Made by a program: the position numbers and the translations under genes
Source: Bidens hawaiensis
Taxonomy: Eukaryota; Streptophyta; Magnoliopsida; Asterales; Asteraceae
Reading direction: 5' to 3'
Assembly: GCA_021521415.1 (NCBI GenBank)
Contig: JAIQDT010003756.1
Span: 205,530-269,529, forward strand
DNA length: 64,000 nucleotides
Shown: positions 23,607 through 34,302 of the stretch, piece after piece
How positions within the stretch are numbered: position 1 is the stretch's first letter
How the letters are laid out: each line of letters opens with the position of its first letter
The notes under the pieces: model-generated
Database searches by the model: none
Told to the model about the DNA's origin: nothing
Seen by the model: only the letters and a program-made list of their open reading frames with translations

Positions 23607-24646
23607 ACTATAGGTTCCCCTTCATCGCTAACAGAGGCTTTGGCATTGTCTTCTTTTGTTAGAGGTTTTTGATAATCACTAAAGAAGTGATTAGGATCCC
23701 CACATCTATAACAATTTTTATCATTAGATGTCTTCATGTATTTAGATTTGTCATCTTTGGGTTGCTTAACAAATCTCCTTCTTCTTGTAAAGAACTTGTT
23801 GAATTCTTTAACCGCCATTACATAGTCATCTTCATTATAACTTTCAGAAAAGTCTTCATCATCTTCACTACGAGCCTTGAAATGTTCTGTATTTAAATGC
23901 AACGAACTAAGGTTTCACTTTCTTTTGGTTGGAGTTGTCAGCTTTTTTCATGAACTCTTCATATACATTAAGATTCCCAATTAGTTTAATGAAGATTCAA
24001 ATCTTTGATTCTTCAATGGCCGTCACTTAACTCTTCATCTTGGATGCAATGCCCTCAAGAATTTCCAAACACAATTCTTGTTAGTGTATGTTGTACAAAA
24101 AATTTAATACTAGTAACAAATATATTAAATCTAGCATAACACTCGTCAGTCTTTTCATGTTCACCAACATTAAATTGCTCATATTGTTGTACAAATAATT
24201 CAATTTTGTTGTCAATAACTCGCGGGTTACCTTAGTGAGCTATTACTAGAGTTTTCCAAACTTCCTTAATGATTTGACACATAAAACTCTTTCAAATTCA
24301 TTTTTAGGCAAAGCATAATAAATTATAGGTTTAGCTTCAAAATGCTTTGATATTATTTTCTTGTCTTCACTTGTCCAACTCTCCTTTGGTTTTGAACATT
24401 TAACATGGAATTTTCATCAAGTGTAGTTGGAATGATAGGCTTTACCTTCAATGATTTCCCAAATAGCTATATCTTTGGGTTTAACAAGAGTTTCAAAATT
24501 TGTATCCAACAACAAAAACTTTCATATTCAAGCAAAGGTGGTCTTGAAATAGAATTCCCATATACATGGTTTTTAATAATGGATCTAACTCAATGTATTG
24601 AAAATAGTTGAAAACAAAATAACTTTTGAAAAAAACTTTAGAGGAA
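23607..24646 (-). pseudogene. copia-3 gag relic
   Basis: The minus-strand piece around 23612-23902 has the Copia gag tail: an acidic Ser-rich segment, then DYVMAVKEFNKFF, an Arg-rich turn, and a zinc knuckle CYRCGDPNHFFSDY in which the last ligand Cys has become Tyr. The rest toward 24646 is broken by stops. The Gypsy solo LTR interrupts the frame at 23606/23607, and the continuation is the fragment at 20115-20526. Confidence 0.8.
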
Positions 24647-24662
24647 CTTGCTCTGATATCTA
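24647..24662 (-). other. decayed primer-binding site of copia-3
   Basis: The plus strand GCTCTGATATCTA corresponds to TGGTATCAGAGC with two changes. It lies just left of the LTR that starts TGTAGAAAACC. Confidence 0.65.
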
Positions 24663-24663
24663 T

Positions 24664-25029
24664 TGTAGAAAACCAGAGGGGTGAATAGTTTCTCTTAACT
24701 TTTGATCTGATTTTAATGAGCTAATTACTTTGTTAAACTATCTTCATAACTTATAAAATTAACCACAAATAATTAAGTATTAAGGGTTAGATATGACAAC
24801 TGGGTTTTTAAAGGTTAAGTAAATTCTAACTAACTCACTTTTTGCATCCTCTCCTTGGTCCTTAATCGAGAGTTTTCTTTGCTAGTCGTCTCCCTAAATT
24901 GGTAGGGATCACCAATACAATCGTTTCGCTCTTCAAAGTAAGTGATCGCCTTCTTCACCAAGCATACCAAGTACTTAACTATAAAATTTTCTAATATGAC
25001 TATGTCAAGATAGTGAGTCCTCACTTAAC
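24664..25029 (-). repeat. copia-3 5' LTR, left part
   Basis: Begins TGTAGAAAACCAG at the inner edge and is cut by copia-2 after TTAAC (25025-25029). It resumes at 33239. The two parts together give an LTR of about 880 bp running TGTTGGTCAATATT to GGTTTTCTACA on the minus strand. Confidence 0.75.
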
Positions 25030-25920
25030 TGTTGGGTTTTATACAAGGTTATCAAAGTTTCAAGTTAACCATTTTAACATGAAAACGCAACGGAAGCTTA
25101 GATTTTAAAACATGTTAATGAACATACCATTATGTTAAAACTAAAACCCAAAGAACAAGGATCAAAATTACAAGAACAATATGCTCACAAAATGTAAATA
25201 GTACCTTCTTCTACCTTTAGAAGAACAAGTGGATTGTTGAAGGGATGGTGGATGAATGACAAGCCTCCAAAGAAGAAGACCTCAAGAGTGTGATACCCCA
25301 AGCTATTTGTGACAACACCAAGTTGTTTTGCTAGGATTAGGAACACCAAAACAAGCTCAAAAGCCCCTTTATTTTCTGCCCAAAAGGGCCGTAGGTTTTG
25401 GAGAGTGAGAGAGAGAGAGCTTGCTTGCTACACTTGAGAAAAGGATTCAAAAATTGCATGTATATTCATTGGAGGATCAAAAGAAGAAGTCTTTATAAAA
25501 AACTAAAGAGCATCTTGTGTTTGATTGGGTAAAACCACCACCCCACATGGGTGGCCGGTTTTGTATATATATATATATATATTTTTTTTTTGTTTTGTTT
25601 TAACAATTAAAACTTCTCCATCTCATACTTTATAAAACTAATTTTATAAAACATACATGCTATCTTAATTATTTAACCAATTAAATAATTAATTTATATA
25701 TAAATAAATTATCCAGATAATTTATTTAAATCATCAAGTGTAATTATTTAGAAAACCAATTTTCTAATTGCGCAGTGTTCGGTATTCGTTTAAGTGATCA
25801 AATCACTAAAAGAATACATTTGGTGTTGTCTAGCTTGTTATTGGGTATGACCCGACTTGGATCAAACACAGTTAGCCACATTAGTATAAGTATGTGTCTC
25901 GGGCATACGTAATTCCAACA
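25030..25920 (-). repeat. 3' LTR of copia-2
   Basis: 891 bp, TGTTGGGTTTT to CCAACA on the plus strand. It contains (TA)9 then T10 at 25564-25591. It adjoins the polypurine tract at its right end and the TTAAC duplication at its left. Confidence 0.96.
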
Positions 25921-25934
25921 ATCTCCCACTTGCA
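25921..25934 (-). other. polypurine tract of copia-2
   Basis: The minus strand reads AAGTGGGAGAT immediately before the LTR start TGTTGGAATT, the classic plant Copia plus-strand primer. Confidence 0.9.
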
Positions 25935-26686
25935 CGAGATACATAGAAAATTAATGCAAGTGGTGAATACCGCCTAACAACAGTTCACCACCCCTAATGT
26001 GTTTGACGAAGTGCCATTCAATAACATCATCCCTTCAAGTTCCTTACTTGATATGATTTAGGTGAATCTATCATTATATCCCTCTGTTACTAGATATCAT
26101 GTTGAATCTAAGAGACATAGGTGATCATTCTCTTTACAATTCAACTTTATCAGGCCTTAGACATCTAAACTCTCAACACATAAGAGGAACAAATTCCGTC
26201 TTGACTGTATACGCCTCTCACTATCACTTTATACTCCACCCGAGCTCATCCTTATGTACCATCTTTTACGAATAGCGAAGGGGAGAGTCAAAGTGTAATA
26301 CTCGGTGAAAATCAAGGCCCAGTATACATCTCAGGTCTAAGGATAATATGAAATTCTCCTTTACTCAAAATTACTAATGATCAGGTCCATCGACTCCATG
26401 TAGTAATATTGAGAGCGGGTCAGTCCAATATTTGTATCCCGCAAATATCTATGAACCTTGGCAGCAAACCTATGCTCCATATTCATTCCTTATGAATATC
26501 CACCAATCCTAGTTCATAATAGTCTTGCTTCATATTTGTTCCCACAAATGTGATCGACTACGGACTTTTAGAATAAGATAACTTATTCATGGATTAAACA
26601 TGCAAAATTAGAATTTAACTCAAGATTCCATAATCATATAAAAGAGTTAAATTACAAAAGTCTTTTAAACGTAAATACAAAATAGA
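25935..26686 (-). other. copia-2 3' untranslated region
   Basis: About 750 bp between the polyprotein stop and the polypurine tract. No ORF, domain or clear repeat is seen. Confidence 0.8.
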
Positions 26687-29600
26687 TCAAATCCAATTAC
26701 TAGAATATCGAAGTCCTAAGCCACTCGCATGACGCTCATGTTTCGGTCTTTCTAGGAGCTTCGTGAATGGATCCGCAAGATTTTGATCAGTTCCAACTTT
26801 GCGAATACATATCTTTCCTTTTTCAACTTCATCCCTTATGTAGTTGAATCTCCGCTCTATGTGCCTTGTCTTTTGGTGCGAACGAGGTTCCTTGATTTGT
26901 GCAATCGCACCCTCGTTGTCACAAAAGATTTCTAGGGGGTCTTGAATGGTAGGGACCACCCCTAGATCAGTAATGAATTTCTTCAACCATGCAGCTTCCT
27001 GAGCTGCCAATGAAGCGGCGATGTATTCTGATTCTGTAGTGGACAATGCTACCACTTCCTGTTTTGAGCTCTTCCAAGAGACAGCTCCTCCATTAAGAGT
27101 GAACACATACCCAGATTGTGATCGAGAATCATCTCGATCAGTTTGGAAGCTCGCATCCGTGTAACCTTTTATAGCGAGTTCCTCCTCACCAGATCCATAT
27201 ATCAGAAACATATCCTTAGTTCTCCTAAGGTATTTCAATATGTTCTTAACAGCCATCCAATGACTGTTTCCTGGATTCTGTTGGTATCTGCTTGTCATGC
27301 TCAAAGCGCATGACACATCCGGTCTAGTACATATCATCGCATACATGATGGATCCTATAGCAGAAGCATATGGGATTTGTTTCATCATCTCTTGCTCACC
27401 CTTTGAGCTTGGACATTGAGCTGAACTCAATATGGTCCCTCTTTGAATAGGTACAAAACCTTTCTTGGAGTTTTCCATCTTGAACCTTTTCAAGATCTTA
27501 TCAATGTATGTACTTTGGTTCAAACCTATCAAGCGCCTTGACCTATCCCTATAGATCTTTATTCCCAAAATATAGGCAGCTTCACCAAGATCCTTGATGG
27601 AAAATCTACTTCCAAGCCAAGCCTTAACGCTTTCCATGGTTGGAATGTCATTTCCAAATAGTAGAATGTCATCGACATACAATACTAAGAAGGTAATTAT
27701 ACTCCCACTAGCTTTCTTATACACACAAGCCTCATCAGCGTTTTTGATGAACCCAAAACTTTTGATTTCTTCATCAAAACGATGATTCCAAGTTCTAGAT
27801 GCTTGTTTCAATCCATAGATTGATTTCTTTAACTTGCATACTTTATTAGGATGTTTTGGATCGACAAAACCTTCAGGCTGAACCATATAGACATCTTCCT
27901 CAAGATATCCATTTAGGAAAGCGGTCTTGACATCCATTTGCCAAATTTCATAATCATAATGTGCAGCTATGGCAAATAATATCCTAATAGACTTTAGCAT
28001 TGCCACAGGCGAAAAAGTTTCATCATAATCAACCCCTTGAGTTTGAGTGAAACCCTTAGCTACAAGTCTTGCTTTATAAGTATCCAAGTTTCCATGCATA
28101 TCAGTTTTTCTTTTGAAAACCCACTTACTTCCAACAGCTTTGGAATTGAGTGGTGGTTCAACCAATTCCCAAACTTGGTTGTCATACATGGATTGCATCT
28201 CAACGTTCATGGCTTCAAGCCATTTGTCACAATCATTCTTGGACATTGCATCACGGTATGTGGTTGGTTCATCCGAATCTACCACGTAGCAACCTTCTAC
28301 AAAAAATCCATATCTTTCAGGTGGATTGCTAACTCTACCAGATCTGCGAACGTTTTGTGTGTTTTGATCAACCACTTGATCACTTTCAACAACCTCTTGT
28401 TGAGTGCTAGTATCAACCAATTGTGTATCATCTTGTGATTCTTGATCCTCATCAAATTTCACTGTTCTACTATTAGTTCCTTCCTCAAGGAACTTAGTTT
28501 CCAAGAACTTACCCTTTCGAGCAATAATAACATTTTGCTCACTAGGATCGTAAAAGTAATATCCTAAATCATCTTTAGGATAACCTATAAAGATACACTT
28601 AGTGGATCGGACTTCTAATTTGTTTGGGGTGTATTGCTTTACATAAGCTTCACAACCCCAAACTCTTAAGAATGATAGCGATGGAGCCTTTCCATGCCAT
28701 ATTTCAAAAGGTGTCTTCTCCACTTTCTTGGTTGGAGCCATATTCAATATGCGAACAGCGGAAAGTAAAGCATAGCCCCAAAATGATAGAGGTAAAGTGC
28801 TTCTAGCCATCATCGATCGAACCATATCTAATAGGGTACGATTTCTCCTTTCAGACACACCATTATGTTGTGGTGTTCCAGGTGGAGTAAGTTGTGAAAT
28901 AATTCCACAACTCTTAAGATGATCTTGAAAAACACCACTTAGGTATTCACCTCCTCTATCACTACGAAGTACTTTGATTGTGGTCTTGAGTTGTCTTTCT
29001 ACTTCAGTTTTGAAGTCTTTGAACATTTCAAAAGCTTCATCTTTGTGTTTCAATAAGTACACATAACCATATCGACTATAATCGTCAATAAAGGTAATGA
29101 AGTATCTTTCACCATTCCTAGTCATTGGTCTAAAAGGACCACATACATCCGAATGTATGATACCCAATAATTCTTTTGACCTTTCAAAAGTTTTATTAAA
29201 GGGTTGCTTTGTCATTTTGCCTTGTAAACAAGATTCACATACATCAAATGAATCATACTCATTTGTTTCTAGAATACCACTCTTGCGAAGAGTTTGCATG
29301 CGATTCTTGCTTATATGTCCAAGGCGACAATGCCAAAGATAGGAATCACCCAAGTCCTTCTTGAGTTTCTTGGTGTTGACATTGTACATTGAACTACTAT
29401 GTGACGTACCAATTTGATCTATTTCATATATACCATTTATGGGTATAGCTTTAAAATAAAATATGCCATTCATCAAAACATGAATATCATAATCAATAAA
29501 TTTAAGATCAAAGCCACATTGTTTTAAAAGGGACACGGAAATAATGTTTCTTCTTAACTTAGGAGCATACAAAACATTCTTCAAAATTACTTCCAAACCA

Positions 29601-30697
29601 CTTGGAAGCTTTAACAAGTAGTCTCCTTGGGCTTGGACTTCAACTCTTGCTTCATTACCCATAAAGAGACTAATGTCCCCTTTGTTGAGTTGTTTACTTC
29701 TTTTGAACCCCTGCAACAAATTGCAAATGTGAGTTCCACATCCGGTATCAAGTACCCATGTATTTGAAGAAATAACATTTAGTTCAATATGTATAGTAAA
29801 GATAATACCTGAGGTATGCCCCGCATCCCTCTTATCTTTTAACGCATTGAGATAGGTCGGACAATTCCTTTTCCAATGACCTATCTCTCCACACTCAAAG
29901 CATGGATCTTGCGCCGCAACCTTTTGCTTCTTTTCCTTCGGTTTGGTGGGCGTGATGGCTTTCCTCTTTCCCTTTCCTTGGACGTGGCCCTTGCCCTTAG
30001 CAACACTTGCTTTGGGGTTGGAGTTATGTCCCCTTTTTCCTTCATTGATTGTTAGAACGGGTAAAACCTTTTTACCCATTCCCGCTTCGGCCGTTCTTAG
30101 CATTGCGTGAAGCTCACCAATGCTTTTGTCCCATCCATTCATGTTATAATTCATGACAAAGGTTTCAAACCTTTTGGTCAAAGAGTTGAGGATCAAATCC
30201 GTAGCCAACTCATTAGATACGGGACAATTCAACCTACGAAGCTTTTCGATGTAGCTCTTCATCTTTAGGACATAAGATGAGACGCTTTGGGTTTCCTCCA
30301 TACGACATGCATGAAACGCTCGAACCGTTTCGAAACGTTCCGCTCTAGCTTGTTGAAGGAACATTTCCTTCAATTGAGTTATCATGTCGTATGCCCCATG
30401 ATGCTCGAAATCCTTTTGGATTTCGGGAATCATAGTCCCTAACATGAGGCAAGAGGCTTGCACCGAATCTTTGGTGTACTTGACCCAATAGTTATAAGCC
30501 TCCTCATCTTCCACGTTAGGCTCATCGGGAATGGGATCGTCTAAGACATATGATATCTCTTCTTGTTTGAGAACTATTCTCAAGTTGCGATACCAATCCA
30601 TAAAGTTATTATGGTTTAGACGATCCATTTCAAGGATGGTTCTTAAGGATAGGTTACGGGTGTTATGAGTAGAGGTGTTTGCATTGTTAGCGGCCAT
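26687..30697 (-). CDS. copia-2 gag-pol polyprotein, intact, 1336 aa
   Basis: One uninterrupted frame that carries all Copia functions in Copia order. Residues about 60-205 are gag (UBN2-like); 266-279 a CCHC knuckle; D317-T-G the protease triad; about 430-500 GAG-pre-integrase with HCRLGH..CESC zinc ligands; integrase D517, D580, E616; RT about 850-1090 with Y-V-D-D at 1007-1010; RNase H about 1178-1285 with D1181, E1223 and D1260. Integrase before RT distinguishes Copia from Gypsy. The start is the only ATG in good position after the leader. The protein would form particles in the cytoplasm, copy the RNA into DNA and integrate it. Length and motifs are normal for the family, and I see no lost catalytic residue. 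Confidence 0.96.
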   Translation of the reverse strand: MAANNANTSTHNTRNLSLRTILEMDRLNHNNFMDWYRNLRIVLKQEEISYVLDDPIPDEPNVEDEEAYNYWVKYTKDSVQASCLMLGTMIPEIQKDFEHHGAYDMITQLKEMFLQQARAERFETVRAFHACRMEETQSVSSYVLKMKSYIEKLRRLNCPVSNELATDLILNSLTKRFETFVMNYNMNGWDKSIGELHAMLRTAEAGMGKKVLPVLTINEGKRGHNSNPKASVAKGKGHVQGKGKRKAITPTKPKEKKQKVAAQDPCFECGEIGHWKRNCPTYLNALKDKRDAGHTSGIIFTIHIELNVISSNTWVLDTGCGTHICNLLQGFKRSKQLNKGDISLFMGNEARVEVQAQGDYLLKLPSGLEVILKNVLYAPKLRRNIISVSLLKQCGFDLKFIDYDIHVLMNGIFYFKAIPINGIYEIDQIGTSHSSSMYNVNTKKLKKDLGDSYLWHCRLGHISKNRMQTLRKSGILETNEYDSFDVCESCLQGKMTKQPFNKTFERSKELLGIIHSDVCGPFRPMTRNGERYFITFIDDYSRYGYVYLLKHKDEAFEMFKDFKTEVERQLKTTIKVLRSDRGGEYLSGVFQDHLKSCGIISQLTPPGTPQHNGVSERRNRTLLDMVRSMMARSTLPLSFWGYALLSAVRILNMAPTKKVEKTPFEIWHGKAPSLSFLRVWGCEAYVKQYTPNKLEVRSTKCIFIGYPKDDLGYYFYDPSEQNVIIARKGKFLETKFLEEGTNSRTVKFDEDQESQDDTQLVDTSTQQEVVESDQVVDQNTQNVRRSGRVSNPPERYGFFVEGCYVVDSDEPTTYRDAMSKNDCDKWLEAMNVEMQSMYDNQVWELVEPPLNSKAVGSKWVFKRKTDMHGNLDTYKARLVAKGFTQTQGVDYDETFSPVAMLKSIRILFAIAAHYDYEIWQMDVKTAFLNGYLEEDVYMVQPEGFVDPKHPNKVCKLKKSIYGLKQASRTWNHRFDEEIKSFGFIKNADEACVYKKASGSIITFLVLYVDDILLFGNDIPTMESVKAWLGSRFSIKDLGEAAYILGIKIYRDRSRRLIGLNQSTYIDKILKRFKMENSKKGFVPIQRGTILSSAQCPSSKGEQEMMKQIPYASAIGSIMYAMICTRPDVSCALSMTSRYQQNPGNSHWMAVKNILKYLRRTKDMFLIYGSGEEELAIKGYTDASFQTDRDDSRSQSGYVFTLNGGAVSWKSSKQEVVALSTTESEYIAASLAAQEAAWLKKFITDLGVVPTIQDPLEIFCDNEGAIAQIKEPRSHQKTRHIERRFNYIRDEVEKGKICIRKVGTDQNLADPFTKLLERPKHERHASGLGLRYSSNWI

Positions 30698-31585
30698 CTA
30701 CAAAATTTAACAAAGTTTTATTTTAGTATTATAATCAATTTAATTATTAATACCCTTTTATTTCAGATTTTAAAATAATAATTAAATTCTAGAATCCAAC
30801 GATAAATCAAATTTCGGTTAGGTGACCTTTATCCCGTTATTTGATTTAACAAGGTAGTCAACCTTGACAATTGCAACCCTTTGCAACTTCTAGAGGTATG
30901 GGACCATTCGAAATCCTTATTTCGTGTTGGCATGTTTATCCCATCAACACCATTGGATCCCATGCTTAGGTGACCTTTATCACATGGTTTCCAATTCAAG
31001 TCGTCCTACTTGTATAAACATGTAAGATTAACATACAAGTGGTTAGGTGACCTTTATCCCACAAATATGTTAATATTACCCTAAGTATATTAGTTTGCTC
31101 AAAATGGTTAGGTGACCTTTATCCCATTTAAAGTTCCCTAATACGTTAAGTGTCATACAAAAGGATGGTGTTAGACTTGTTTCTTTGGTAATTTGAAAAA
31201 GGGATTTTAAATTTTCAAATATTCTAGTTGAAAAACATTATGCCATATCCTAACGTGCATTTAGAAATATGGCGATTTTGAAAACCAATTTTCAAGGTTC
31301 TAGTTATAATAAGACCAATTTTATTATAGGTGAGTGATCGCTTAGTTTTAATAAACCCATTTAATTAAACTAATTGACGCGATATTACCAAATATATATT
31401 AGAACCCGTTTTATGCTTGTTGTCGTTCCTATGTGACGGTTTGGATATCCTAATATCTATCAACCACACATTACATTAAGTAAAACAAACAACCAAGCAT
31501 ACACATGCAAAATATAGTCATAACCGAAAACCGCTAAATTTGACCATACTTGTTAGCCGAAACAAGTATAGGTCATAAGTCACAC

Positions 31586-31810
31586 CTAAGGGACAAAACA
31601 TGACACAAGGATGGAATGTTGACTCCCACTTGATCTTGCATCCAAATGCTTCAAGTATCCTTTCCAAGTTGTTGTGTTCTTGTTGGGCTTCTTAATGGGC
31701 TCCAAACTTCCAAAAGTCTTGTTGGGCCCAAGAGTGAAATTTATGGGCCTAATGGGCTTGAATCCCATGATGGGCCGGTGAGGCCCAACAAGCCCAAAAT
31801 TTCGGCCCAA
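31586..31810 (-). other. short leader ORF conserved in copia-1 and copia-2
   Basis: 74 codons, starting MGRNFGLVGPHRP here and MDRNFGLVGPHRP in copia-1 (2282-2506), with the same stop position. Only about five residues differ. The family is unknown. The overlap with a GGCCCA-rich stretch may explain the composition, so coding is doubtful. Confidence 0.3.
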
Positions 31811-32329
31811 GGCCCAAATCCACCAATTCTTGCATCTTCAATTTTTACAACATGTATCCTAATACATATTTTTCTAAAATGAAGAAAATGCAACTAATCT
31901 ACTTATTACATACCATTTATGAACAAATAAATTACACAAGCCTAAAATTATGAATTATTACAACCATATTGAATAATAAACATAATCAACATACACAAAA
32001 CAACAATCAACACATCCAAGGTCTAGGTTTCGGTTATGACACATCCAATCATACCAAATGTTCTAAGCATGCAACCTAAGCAACCATTGCCCAAAATCAC
32101 AAAACCAAAAGGTGCCCCCCCCCCAAGAGGCTACGGCCACCCCCCCCAAATTTTACAATTTTGATATTACAACATCCATAATGTTAAATGGTTTCCTAAG
32201 ATCTTTCCATGCATGTCAAGATCTTACAAAACCATGAGGGGTAAAATCCACCAAATTTTCGGACCCCTTTTTCACCCATGAAAAAACCCGAAATTTAGGA
32301 ACATGTAAGGAGCATAAGTCCTTGTAACC

Positions 32330-32343
32330 GGCTCTTGATGCCA
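32330..32343 (-). other. primer-binding site of copia-2
   Basis: The minus strand reads TGGCATCAAGAGCC one base after the 5' LTR. It is a variant initiator-Met tRNA site, shared with copia-1. Confidence 0.8.
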
Positions 32344-32344
32344 T

Positions 32345-33233
32345 TGTTGGGTTTTATACAAGGTTATCAAAGTTTCAAGTTAACCATTTTAACATGAAAA
32401 CGCAACGGAAGCTTAGATTTTAAAACATGTTAATGAACATACCATTATGTTAAAACTAAAACCCAAAGAACAAGGATCAAAATTACAAGAACAATATGCT
32501 CACAAAATGTAAATAGTACCTTCTTCTACCTTTAGAAGAACAAGTGGATTGTTGAAGGGATGGTGGATGAATGACAAGCCTCCAAAGAAGAAGACCTCAA
32601 GAGTGTGATACCCCAAGCTATTTGTGACAACACCAAGTTGTTTTGCTAGGATTAGGAACACCAAAACAAGCTCAAAAGCCCCTTTATTTTCTGCCCAAAA
32701 GGGCCGTAGGTTTTGGAGAGTGAGAGAGAGAGAGCTTGCTTGCTACACTTGAGAAAAGGATTCAAAAATTGCATGTATATTCATTGGAGGATCAAAAGAA
32801 GAAGTCTTTATAAAAAACTAAAGAGCATCTTGTGTTTGATTGGGTAAAACCACCACCCCACATGGGTGGCCGGTTTTGTATATATATATATATATATTTT
32901 TTTTGTTTTGTTTTAACAATTAAAACTTCTCCATCTCATACTTTATAAAACTAATTTTATAAAACATACATGCTATCTTAATTATTTAACCAATTAAATA
33001 ATTAATTTATATATAAATAAATTATCCAGATAATTTATTTAAATCATCAAGTGTAATTATTTAGAAAACCAATTTTCTAATTGCGCAGTGTTCGGTATTC
33101 GTTTAAGTGATCAAATCACTAAAAGAATACATTTGGTGTTGTCTAGCTTGTTATTGGGTATGACCCGACTTGGATCAAACACAGTTAGCCACATTAGTAT
33201 AAGTATGTGTCTCGGGCATACGTAATTCCAACA
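32345..33233 (-). repeat. 5' LTR of copia-2
   Basis: 889 bp and identical to the 3' LTR except for poly-T length (32897-32904). In element direction TTATAAAG at about 32813-32820 could serve as a TATA box. TTAAC follows at 33234-33238. Confidence 0.96.
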
Positions 33234-33238
33234 TTAAC

Positions 33239-33753
33239 AACTAATTAACTCTATATCAAATTATAGTTCCCAACCTAATAGAAAATAGCACTACATTAAA
33301 ATAGCTTGTTCCCCTCTCAAATCACTAACTAATGATGATCCCTCACCAATTAAAATACTATTTAAACCCTTAGAGTTGACCCCCTCCTGTTAAAAATAAG
33401 ATGGTTGGATGATAGCTTAGAAAAGCTCTTCTTTTTTTCTCTACACTTTTAATCTCCTCTCTATATAACTGAAGCTCATTAGAGTTGAATAATGATAGAG
33501 ATTATCCTTGAAGGGTGTGTGTATGTGTGTGTGTAATTGTTGTAGATAAAAGTGTTGAAGACTTAAATTAAATAAGTCTTATATTTATAGAAAAGTATGT
33601 CAGACACAGGGCTAAGGTACTAGAGGCCCGACGATCGCTTCCATGGTCTCGTCTAGCCACTGTAGATGCTGAGTCCACTTAACATTGATATACGAATATG
33701 AACGTTGTGTGTGATCATTATCTTGATATTTTGGATTCTAATATTGACCAACA
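33239..33753 (-). repeat. copia-3 5' LTR, right part
   Basis: Continuation of 24664-25029 across copia-2. It ends GACCAACA, which gives TGTTGGTC as the LTR start on the minus strand. A TATAAATATAAG string at about 33580-33591 (minus) is about 165 bp into the LTR, a fitting promoter position. A TG microsatellite lies at about 33515-33532. Confidence 0.65.
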
Positions 33754-34302
33754 CATGTGATAATATGTCCTACTCACTTCTCCATTTAACACAACCCAAT
33801 TATTTAACCCATTTGGTTAAAAATAGCTTATAAACTTTAGCCAAAGCTTCAACTCATTCCGCAGTTGAGTTTGACTTGCCCTTATGGTAGATATGGTTGC
33901 CTAATGCATGAAGGATTATGAAATACTTACCAAGAGTAGAATAAATCTTTCAGATATTTGAATTCCAAATATTTTATATTTAAACAATTATGTTTAAATA
34001 TATATTTATCTCCACTAGGTTATCCTTTTTTTCTTTACATCTTTAATGTTCATGTACAAATCTTTATTTAGCCCTTCGTAGATTTAAATTTGAGAATATG
34101 ATATTTGATGTGTGTAATCTTGATTAAGTCTAATATTGCTTAATTATGACTAATAATGTTCAACCAAGGGTTAAGATACATGTATGTGACATATAATTAT
34201 TTTTGATGAACTAGAACTATTTTATGTCAAATTGTCTAAATTAAGTAATATTATTAAAACATTAAGGTTGATCATTGTTTAAACTATTGTTTTTCCAACA
34301 CT
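33754..34302 (-). repeat. possible LTR remnant of an older Copia
   Basis: The segment ends TTTTTCCAACA at 34302, which would be a TGTTGGAAAAA LTR start on the minus strand. It may be the part of an older LTR right of the copia-3 insertion point. No second copy is present to confirm it, and no ORF is seen. Confidence 0.3.

Larger units (their letters stand above)
30698..32344 (-). other. copia-2 5' untranslated leader
   Basis: 1.65 kb. It holds four copies of a GGTTAGGTGACC repeat (30816-30835, 30965-30982, 31041-31060, 31106-31125), a cluster of TGGGCY/RGCCCA motifs (31685-31820), a 74-codon minus ORF at 31586-31810 that matches the one in copia-1, and two poly-C runs near 32116-32147. It is unusually long for a Copia leader and conserved between two insertions of different age. 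Confidence 0.85.
25030..33233 (-). mobile_element. complete young Ty1/copia element copia-2, TSD TTAAC
   Basis: 8204 bp with both LTRs, primer site, leader, a single intact polyprotein ORF and polypurine tract. The target duplication TTAAC lies at 25025-25029 and 33234-33238. The two LTRs (891 and 889 bp) read identically by eye except that one poly-T run is 10 against 8 bases. All standard parts for autonomous transposition are present. It was inserted in the 5' LTR of copia-3. Confidence 0.97.
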
